From Fimbriimonas planktonicus (GTDB lineage: Bacteria; Armatimonadota; Fimbriimonadia; Fimbriimonadales; Fimbriimonadaceae): a DNA stretch of 64,000 bases. Position 1 is the stretch's first letter; the number at the start of each line of letters is the position of its first letter. Shown piece after piece: positions 54,201-60,296 of the stretch. The notes beneath the pieces were generated by a model, which had not been told where the DNA came from, did no database searches, and saw only the letters and a program-made list of their open reading frames with translations. The translations under genes and the position numbers were made by a program. Where the stretch lies: positions 2,542,001 to 2,606,000 of the forward strand of contig OZ248539.1 of assembly GCA_965234685.1 (NCBI GenBank), given 5' to 3'.

Positions 54201-55226
54201 GTTCCAAATGGCCAATCGTCGGCGAAGGTGAAATTCGTTGGTGTGCTGCTCAAGGCCGCGGGCCTCCTGGTGCTTCGCCAGCGCCTTCTGGAAATCTCCA
54301 AGAGCTTCAAATAGCTTGGACTCCGTGTCCAGAATTCGCTGCCGAATGCGATCGCTGTTGATGCGCTCCGCAATAAGCGACGCTTCTTCCAGCATCTGCA
54401 CCATTCTGGGCTCTGCTCGGCCGAGGGCAATTTGGCAACGGATGTAGTCGGTTTTACAAAGCGCCTCTCCGTTGGCATCTTGTGATTTAATGCACTTTGC
54501 AAGTGCCTTCTGAAGCGTCTCGGCCGCTTCTTCATAGCGGCCCGTCTCCAGCAAAGTCTCGCCATAGCTGTGCCATAACGTTGACTCGAAGCTGACCGGG
54601 GAATTCGGGTCGTGTACTTCGATCGCTTCCCGAATTGCCTGAAGCGCACCTTCTGGATGCTTCTTCTTCAGGTGCACGTAAGCGAGGTTGTTAAGCGCCG
54701 TCGCAATCTTGGTCCGATCCTGAAGTACCCGCGCACGACCAAGTGCCGACTCCAACATTCGCTGGGCTTCGTCAACTTCATCGTTGAGAATGTAAATCAG
54801 TGCGATACCGATTTCGATTCGTCGAATCAAATCGATGTCGGCCGTCGGGGTCAGCATCGACAGCGCGGACTCATAAGCCGTCAACGCCTCGGCGCTTTCG
54901 GACTGCATGTTGTAAGTTCGCCCGAGCTCAACAAGTGCCTCCGCCCTGCCGTGGCTATCGTTCAGCGAGGTGAAGACGCCGATCGCCTGCTTGAGAATCG
55001 GGATCGAACGGACCGGATCGGAGATCTCACGGTGGAGCTTGCCCAACTCCACCAGCGCACGACCCCGACCTTCGTGATGGCCCATCGCTTCCGCGTGCAG
55101 AGCGGCAAGCTCAAGGCTTTGAATGCCCGCCTCGCTGGGCTTGCGAGTAAGGCTGAAGTCCTTAAGCCACGCGTCAAAGCCCGCCTTATCCCTCGGAAGG
55201 ATGTTTGGGCTTTGAGACATGATCAT
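51297..55226 (-). CDS. soluble TPR-PAS-GAF hybrid sensor histidine kinase
   Basis: 1309 residues, no membrane helix. Order: TPR-like helical repeats (about 20-340), three PAS-like domains (about 365-740; the third has IEGSQDGIWDHDLVTRWSY and a PAC end RFVGTHTDITD), a GAF-like domain (about 755-900), HisKA with H942 (NMSHEVRTPMNG), HATPase (about 1045-1165, VEDTGIGIPEDR and GGTGLGLTI) and a C-terminal receiver with D1227 (ILMDVQMP). The cascade is complete up to the receiver, with no output domain or Hpt, so a phosphotransfer partner must lie elsewhere. The start may be at 55220. The next gene upstream is tens of bases away on the same strand. Confidence 0.9.
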   Translation of the reverse strand: MIMSQSPNILPRDKAGFDAWLKDFSLTRKPSEAGIQSLELAALHAEAMGHHEGRGRALVELGKLHREISDPVRSIPILKQAIGVFTSLNDSHGRAEALVELGRTYNMQSESAEALTAYESALSMLTPTADIDLIRRIEIGIALIYILNDEVDEAQRMLESALGRARVLQDRTKIATALNNLAYVHLKKKHPEGALQAIREAIEVHDPNSPVSFESTLWHSYGETLLETGRYEEAAETLQKALAKCIKSQDANGEALCKTDYIRCQIALGRAEPRMVQMLEEASLIAERINSDRIRQRILDTESKLFEALGDFQKALAKHQEARGLEQHTNEFHLRRRLAIWNKRFEQFKEEAREDQDRFLRELTSSVPGVLFRWRRMPSGLEEYLYVSPRSVDVLELSPEQLGENPRSLKFHPEDYPRYEAALEEAMRGALNLSVECRYILPSGRTVWVRTDARIAFESSGALLLQGILTDVTRERATRDALRQTQARFHEAIEAGFDGFILLEPVWNASGDLADMAIAEINRRGAEMVAAEGNLKPGQLIRKHLTRDFWKRSREYFKKVLETGRPHAEEGTLPLSTFQPEWAEFQLYRVGNAVALVIRDATVRHRLLSALRQSEERWQMAIEGSQDGIWDHDLVTRWSYASDRWFEMFGAERDEDVVPLEMLMERVHPEDRDRYLTAYESHLQNKSPIYTSQFRVRHNDGSYRWLMARGKATRDAKGAAIRFVGTHTDITDSMRVHRLLEATANTNRKLLSPESVDLVLSEIATEIANALEMKGVSLYRIQISEDKVCTPQWLFGSPDAMKAEDGIRVMSIIDSENKHRIVHGEIALVSEVAPGSPAMLELLRELDVKKLKGVPIVSNKVVWGVMVFEDRSSARPLGQAEISLLQSAATSIGLAVEQQRSREMILEKARQLQEALETAEDLAVAATAANKAKSDFVANMSHEVRTPMNGVLGLIDLLIETGLTSKQMKYALGIRHSGDALLTIINDILDFSKIEAGKLTIEQVEFQPSKVAKEVVGLMEPESIHRGIKLKFEASDPTQGTWLGDPVRFRQILTNLLGNAMKFTEQGQVSVALRKIEGNLVLRVEDTGIGIPEDRLEQIFDSFNQGDNSTTRVYGGTGLGLTITKRLVDLMHGDISVRSNIGQGTIFTVSLPLVEVKSPEAQKVKEPAIWGGDLGSVCVLVCEDNPINELMLTHILDTAGAQYVTVRDGAAAIKAATSRRFDVILMDVQMPQVDGLTAARAIREFEADKDYRTPIIAVTAGATPKDLQEILDSGMDDRVSKPYRPDKIREIMVHYLNERDNAASDPILE

Positions 55227-55290
55227 AACAAGCGGACCTCGCTTCCGCGATAAGGGTTCGATGAGAACGGCTTAGGCAGATACGGTCACT

Positions 55291-56400
55291 TCAGATTGTA
55301 GGCAGAAGATGTTCAGAAACCAACTTGCCCACCTGCCGAAAACCGGAAATGTCCCCCGAAAACTTCACATGGGGCCCTATCGCAACGCATGGAACGTATT
55401 CCCGGCTGTGATCAGTAGAGATCGTTGTAGGATCGTTACCATGGTCTGCCGTAAGAATTAAGAGATCGTCATCCTTGAGCGCAGCAAGTATGCGTTCAAG
55501 CGTGTGGTCAAAGGCCTCCAAGCAACGGGCGAAACCTGGGACGTCATTTCGATGCCCGTACCGCATGTCGAAGTCTTCGAAATTCGCAAAAATGAACCGA
55601 GCATCGGACTCTAGCGCAGTAAGCAGCGACTTTTCGTGCTCCGCATTCGATTGCGTTCTTGGAATGTCTCGGAAGCCTCGATGTCCAAACAATTCCGGCA
55701 CGACCCCAATGCCATAGACATCCCCTAGGTCGTCAACTAAGTTGTGCGCCGGGGCAAGTGGATAGTCACGCCGACGCTCCGTGCGATCGTACTTACCGTC
55801 AGCTCCTACAAACGGCCTTGCAATCACTCGCTGAACTTCAAAGTCTCCGCGACACAACTCACGCGCCGCCTCGCAGATTTGGTAGAGCTCTTCAACCGGT
55901 ATCACCGCCTCATTTGCGGCAACTTGGAAGACGCTATCCGCGCTGGTGTACACGATTGGCGAGCCGGTTTGTGCGTGCGTTTCTGCGAGCTCCTGGATGA
56001 TCTGCGTTCCAGAAGCGGGCCGATTTCCAATGACCTTTCGTCCGATCCGAGCCTCAAACTCGTTGATTAGCTCTGGTGGAAAACCATGGGGAAAAGTGGG
56101 AAACGCATGTTCTAGCTCAATTCCCATCATCTCCCAATGCCCAACTACGCTGTCTTTCCCGCCCTTGCTCAAGGGCTGTAACCGCGCGTATGAGTGCGGT
56201 TTGCCAATATCGGCGAGGTCAAATGGACCGATGCCGCATGCGGCTAAGAACCCAACTTTAGCGAGATTCGGAGCGTGAAAGCCGCCAGTGGCTTCCCACA
56301 CGTGGTGAATTGTCGAGGCGGGTTCTCGATCTCCAAACTCCGCCGCATCCGGTGCGGCACCGGCGCCACAACCGTCGAGCACTAAAACAATCGCTCTCAT
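55291..56400 (-). CDS. deoB: phosphopentomutase
   Basis: 369 residues. Alkaline-phosphatase-superfamily metal sites: MRAIVLVLDGCGAGAAPDA, the catalytic Thr in VYTSADSVFQVAA, FANFEDFDMRYGHRNDVPGF and LILTADHGNDPTT. It interconverts ribose-1-P and ribose-5-P (or the deoxy forms) in nucleoside salvage. Near the usual length for DeoB (380-400). The next gene downstream is the hybrid kinase, too far for certain co-transcription. The purK gene starts upstream, 62 bases away, on the same strand. Confidence 0.92.
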   Translation of the reverse strand: MRAIVLVLDGCGAGAAPDAAEFGDREPASTIHHVWEATGGFHAPNLAKVGFLAACGIGPFDLADIGKPHSYARLQPLSKGGKDSVVGHWEMMGIELEHAFPTFPHGFPPELINEFEARIGRKVIGNRPASGTQIIQELAETHAQTGSPIVYTSADSVFQVAANEAVIPVEELYQICEAARELCRGDFEVQRVIARPFVGADGKYDRTERRRDYPLAPAHNLVDDLGDVYGIGVVPELFGHRGFRDIPRTQSNAEHEKSLLTALESDARFIFANFEDFDMRYGHRNDVPGFARCLEAFDHTLERILAALKDDDLLILTADHGNDPTTISTDHSREYVPCVAIGPHVKFSGDISGFRQVGKLVSEHLLPTI

Positions 56401-56462
56401 TAACGGGTGTTACCCGGAAGCAATGGTTCCCCGTGGGCCACCGCATGGGTTATCCGGAGTGG

Positions 56463-57596
56463 CTAGGACACGTAACCGGACCAAAACGCGTCCCGAACGG
56501 CACGAAGCCTTGCCAGCAGGCGCTCCTCATCGTGATCGAACGGAAGGTTGATGTGCCCGACTTTCCGGCCCGGCTTGACCTCTTTGTTGTACCAATGAAT
56601 GCGCGCTGAAGGTTCAACTTCGTAGGTGCGTCTTCGAGCGCCATCCAGGTTCGACGAACCGTTTCTCACCGGCCCGAGAAGGTTCGCCATACCTCCAGGC
56701 GTCTCGGTAAACCGTGGCAACGGCATTCCGGTCACCACGCGAATGTGCGCCTCAAACTGACTGATGTCCGCCCAGTCCAGCGAGTAGTGGCCCGTGTTAT
56801 GGGGGCGAGGCGCGATCTCGTTCATCCACATCTGTACGCCGTAAGGTGCGGGCATCTCGAACATCTCGACCCCAAACAACCCAACGCCACCGATGGCTCG
56901 AACCGCTTCAAGTGCGGTCTCGGCGGCTAACACGCGGCCAACTGGATCCTTGTACGGAATCGTGAACTCGCATACCGCCTTCGGCTGTAGCGTAACCACC
57001 GGTGGAAAGACCTGCGCTTCTCCGCTCTGCGAGACCAAAACCATCGTCGCCACTTCTCGCCGAAACGGAGCGAAGGATTCCATCATCCACCCGCCCTGCG
57101 ACACCGTCGGCCAAACCGTCGCAAGCTCACCTGGCATTCGGACCACATGGGTTCCTTTGCCGTCGTAGCCGCCATAGCGGGACTTAAACACAACCGGAAG
57201 CTCAACTGCAGCGTTGTCACTCGGAACCTCGCCGAAACTGGGGCCTTTCAATCCGGCGGCGGCAAAGCACTGCCGCTGCAAGAGCTTGTCTTGAATGATT
57301 CGCAACACGCCAGGTCCCGGGATCACGCGCTCCAAGTCGAACCCGACTTCAGCCGCGGCTTCCTCAATCACGTTCGCCGGGACAAATTCGTTTTCAAGCG
57401 TTATGAACTTCGATACCTTCATCAACTTGGCCACGTCTCCCACCGCCCGCCACTCGCCGTTCATGTGTTCCGCGACGCGCGATGCAGAAGTGGTCTCCCC
57501 GTTTTCGAGGGAAGCGCAACGCAGGCCCATTTTCTGCGCCGCCATGATGCTCATTCGCGCAAGCTGTCCGCCGCCAAGAAATCCGATATCAAACAT
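56463..57596 (-). CDS. purK: N5-carboxyaminoimidazole ribonucleotide synthase
   Basis: 377 residues of an ATP-grasp enzyme. GFLGGGQLARMSIMAAQKMG at the start, VFKSRYGGYDGKGTHVV (ATP binding) and MNEIAPRPHNTGHYSLD near 270 are typical of PurK. It makes N5-CAIR from AIR, ATP and bicarbonate in purine synthesis. No purE is adjacent. It overlaps the end of the formiminotransferase-like gene by 8 bases, so they are likely co-transcribed. Confidence 0.93.
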   Translation of the reverse strand: MFDIGFLGGGQLARMSIMAAQKMGLRCASLENGETTSASRVAEHMNGEWRAVGDVAKLMKVSKFITLENEFVPANVIEEAAAEVGFDLERVIPGPGVLRIIQDKLLQRQCFAAAGLKGPSFGEVPSDNAAVELPVVFKSRYGGYDGKGTHVVRMPGELATVWPTVSQGGWMMESFAPFRREVATMVLVSQSGEAQVFPPVVTLQPKAVCEFTIPYKDPVGRVLAAETALEAVRAIGGVGLFGVEMFEMPAPYGVQMWMNEIAPRPHNTGHYSLDWADISQFEAHIRVVTGMPLPRFTETPGGMANLLGPVRNGSSNLDGARRRTYEVEPSARIHWYNKEVKPGRKVGHINLPFDHDEERLLARLRAVRDAFWSGYVS

Positions 57597-58389
57597 AAAC
57601 CACCTGCTCTGCCCGAACTTGGAGCCTGGTCGAAGTCGCCAAGTCCCGCTCGCGAATCACCCCGATCAACTCGGTCTCCCCTCGACTTCCGGCCAACTGC
57701 TCGATGTACTCCAGCACATCATCCACCGAAGTTAAATCTGGCTGAGTGAAATTCATGCTCACCTGAGTTTGCCCGCGTGAAGCAAGCGATAAACCTAGTG
57801 CTCGCACTCCGGTAAATCTCGGTTCGCCCTCATCTCGGCCGTGGCGAATCTTCGCTGCAATCTCGCGAGCTTTTGTAAAAGTTAAGTCCGAAAAATTAAC
57901 GTTAATCGCCAACAAGAACCCCCGAACCCCCATCACCGTCACTCCCCAATTCGGATGCCGATCCAGCTGTGCGTCGACTCCGCCCCGCCGCAAATGGGGC
58001 AAAGCCGTGCCATCCCCTGATCGCTCATAAAACCGGACCGGAATCTCGAATCGCTGTGAAAAGTGTGCGCCAAATTCAGCAACCGATCCAATCAATTCGG
58101 GTTCACCGCCGTCGAGAAGGACAAACGGGCACACATCCAGCGCCCCAACTTTAGGGTGTACACCCGAGGCCTCTGCGCTAAGGTCGATCAAAGGAAACCA
58201 TGCCGAACAAAGGTGCTCAACTCCCCTTGCCACGTCTTCCCAGGCTCCCGAAAACGCCGTAACCGTTCTCCGGTGGTCGACATCTCCGGCGCAGTAATGT
58301 ACCGAGAGCCCGGAACTTCGGAGATCGTTGGCGACCGAGACCAGATTGTCCGGCACCAACGACCAGTTCGGAACGGCAAGCACCGTCAC
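57589..58389 (-). CDS. glutamate formiminotransferase-like protein
   Basis: 266 residues from a GTG at 58389, 8 bases after the fabI stop. The frame is open further upstream but overlaps fabI and has unlike composition. Family features: VTVLAVPNWS, DVDHRRTVTAFSG and the GVHPKVGALDVCPFVLL block that holds the catalytic His region. In FTCD this domain moves formimino or formyl groups between glutamate and tetrahydrofolate. Next to purK it may salvage 5-formyl-THF instead of acting in histidine breakdown; no hut genes are seen. Confidence 0.75.
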   Translation of the reverse strand: MTVLAVPNWSLVPDNLVSVANDLRSSGLSVHYCAGDVDHRRTVTAFSGAWEDVARGVEHLCSAWFPLIDLSAEASGVHPKVGALDVCPFVLLDGGEPELIGSVAEFGAHFSQRFEIPVRFYERSGDGTALPHLRRGGVDAQLDRHPNWGVTVMGVRGFLLAINVNFSDLTFTKAREIAAKIRHGRDEGEPRFTGVRALGLSLASRGQTQVSMNFTQPDLTSVDDVLEYIEQLAGSRGETELIGVIRERDLATSTRLQVRAEQVVYV

Positions 58390-58396
58390 CCGTGGC

Positions 58397-59161
58397 TCAC
58401 ATCGCCATGACGGAGTAGCCAGAATCCACGAACAGCAACTGGCCCGAAACGCCCTTACTGAGATCCGAGAGCAAGTAGAGTGCCGTCGTGGCCACTTCTG
58501 CCTGTGCATAAGGCCGCTTCAACGGCGCGATCTCGTGAACATTCTTGATCATGTCGCCCAAGCCCTTTACACCTCGTCCAGAAATCGTGTTCACCGGGCC
58601 CGGAGACACGGTGTTCACCCGAATTCCGCGATCACCCAAATCGAGCGCAAGATAGCGAACGCTGGATTCCAACGCGGCTTTGCACAAGCCCATCACGTTG
58701 TAGTTCGGCATCGCTCGCGTGCTGCCGAGGTAGCTCAGCGTAATGATGCTCGCGTCCTCGTTCATCAGGTCTTCCATCTCTCGGCAAATTCGAATCATCG
58801 AATAGGCGCTGGCGTTCATTGCCACCTGGAAATCTTCGAGCGAAGTCTCGATAAAGCGATTCTCAAGGGCCGCTTTTGGCGCGTAGCCGACGCTGTGGAC
58901 GAGAAAGTCCAACTTGCCGATTTGACTCTTGACTTGCTCTTTCAAAAGCGCGTATTGCTCTTCAAAGGCAAAGTCAATGGTCAAAGGAACAAAGTTCTCC
59001 CGGTCGGCGGTGAGCTTGCTCACCCCTTCCAGCAGCCGCTCGTTCTGTGCACCAATTCCAACAATCGCGCCGTGCTGATTGGCGAGGTCTGCAATGCCCC
59101 AGCCCAGCGAGTTTTTGTTCGTAACGTTAAGGACAATGCCCTTTTTGCCTTCGAGCAACAT
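58397..59161 (-). CDS. fabI: enoyl-ACP reductase (NADH)
   Basis: 254 residues from the ATG at 59161. The cofactor site is IVLNVTNKNSLGWGIA, then LDFLVHSVGYAPKAALENRF and the catalytic Y-x6-K segment PNYNVMGLCKAALE, all typical of FabI. It catalyses the last step of each fatty-acid elongation cycle and is the target of triclosan-type inhibitors. TAAAGT 7 bases before ATG could be a -10 of a leaderless transcript; a longer start at 59194 is possible. Confidence 0.92.
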   Translation of the reverse strand: MLLEGKKGIVLNVTNKNSLGWGIADLANQHGAIVGIGAQNERLLEGVSKLTADRENFVPLTIDFAFEEQYALLKEQVKSQIGKLDFLVHSVGYAPKAALENRFIETSLEDFQVAMNASAYSMIRICREMEDLMNEDASIITLSYLGSTRAMPNYNVMGLCKAALESSVRYLALDLGDRGIRVNTVSPGPVNTISGRGVKGLGDMIKNVHEIAPLKRPYAQAEVATTALYLLSDLSKGVSGQLLFVDSGYSVMAM

Positions 59162-59213
59162 GAAGGGGACTTTACCCGCCACTACAAATTGCACTACGGA
59201 CTGAACTGGACTC

Positions 59214-59630
59214 TCAGCCCCGACGCGTTGGCGCGGTAACGCCGAAGTTCGACAGATTCGCCTCGGGCTGCAATCGGGAAGAGAACTCGGAAAGCATCAA
59301 CTCAGCATCGGAAAGAAAGGCAAACGAACCCGTAATCTCGCCTTCCCAAATCTGCTCCACCACCCATGCTGGAACCGGAAGCCAAACCACCCGCTCTGGA
59401 GTCGGAACTCGCACTTCGAGCACCGTCGCGTTGGTTCGAGAGTCCGGATAGATGAACTCTAAAACCACCGCATGTGGCTCATATCGCGTGGCTCCAACCT
59501 GTGGCTCACCCTTCGCGCGGGCTTCTTTCAGCCGATCTTCGTCGTATGTTCCTTCGGCCGGAGCTTGCCCCGACTTCAATGCTTGATAGATCGACATCCG
59601 CTTCTCAGCGGCAAATGTGTTTAGGCTCAT
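59214..59630 (-). CDS. hypothetical protein
   Basis: 138 residues from the ATG at 59630, 9 bases after the stop of the preceding minus-strand gene. It begins MSLNTFAAEKRMSIYQ and has RVVWLPVPAWVVEQIWEG in the middle. No signal peptide, membrane segment or domain recognised. It is probably co-transcribed with the two-span membrane gene before it. Confidence 0.55.
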   Translation of the reverse strand: MSLNTFAAEKRMSIYQALKSGQAPAEGTYDEDRLKEARAKGEPQVGATRYEPHAVVLEFIYPDSRTNATVLEVRVPTPERVVWLPVPAWVVEQIWEGEITGSFAFLSDAELMLSEFSSRLQPEANLSNFGVTAPTRRG

Positions 59631-59638
59631 GGTCAATG

Positions 59639-60274
59639 TTACGTTCGCTTTTGGACGTTTGCCCGCATCGGTTTGGTCTTAACAACTTCGGTCAATCGCT
59701 TTCGAATGGATCGCGATAACCCGAAATTCATCAACATTTGACCATAAACCCGCGGCTCGACCAAGAGCCGAAACGGCACGTCACCCGAATGCCCCTCGAT
59801 GCTGATCCATCCCCCCAAGCCGAGCATCGTGTGCACGTTTGGCCGAAACTTAACTCGTTCAACATCCGCGCGCAGCACGCGAATCTTGCGGGTGTCGCTG
59901 ATGAACCGAATCTCATCTTGATCCACCACCAAGAATCCAACGTCTTCGTGAGCATCCAAAACCCCCGCAAACTTCGGCGAGGCGAAACCGACAAACCATC
60001 GCTCCGCGCCAAGGCTTTCCCGCCGAAACTCGAGCCGTTTCCGTAACTCGGCCTCCATATGACGGTTCACCTGAACTCCAGATAAATTCACCCCAAGCCA
60101 GCCACAGAAAAGCCCGGCAAGCATCCACCACAACCCCTCGCCGAGATAGTCCTGCTTCTGCAGAATCTGGACAAACCCGTAGGCGGTCGGGGGGAGCCAA
60201 AACAGAAACGGAATCAGGTTCCCCATCAGACGACGCTGACGGGTCCAAATTTTCGTTTCCGGTTCTTGACTCAC
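59639..60274 (-). CDS. two-span membrane protein of unknown function
   Basis: 211 residues from a GTG at 60274. Two membrane helices (about 20-36 and 45-65) precede a soluble domain with GFLVVDQDEIRFISDTRKI and GLGGWISIEGHSG, a PH-like beta pattern. TATTAT (60281-60286 on the minus strand) lies 6 bases before the GTG, so a leaderless transcript is likely. An ATG at 60343 in the same frame lies beyond the divergent gene's start and is unlikely. Confidence 0.6.
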   Translation of the reverse strand: MSQEPETKIWTRQRRLMGNLIPFLFWLPPTAYGFVQILQKQDYLGEGLWWMLAGLFCGWLGVNLSGVQVNRHMEAELRKRLEFRRESLGAERWFVGFASPKFAGVLDAHEDVGFLVVDQDEIRFISDTRKIRVLRADVERVKFRPNVHTMLGLGGWISIEGHSGDVPFRLLVEPRVYGQMLMNFGLSRSIRKRLTEVVKTKPMRANVQKRT

Positions 60275-60280
60275 AGCGGC

Positions 60281-60286
60281 ATAATA
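60281..60286 (-). promoter_or_regulatory. -10 box of the two-span membrane gene
   Basis: TATTAT on the minus strand ends 6 bases before the GTG. The same bases may also form part of the promoter of the divergent AddB-like gene at 60297. Confidence 0.4.
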
Positions 60287-60296
60287 CAACCACCTT

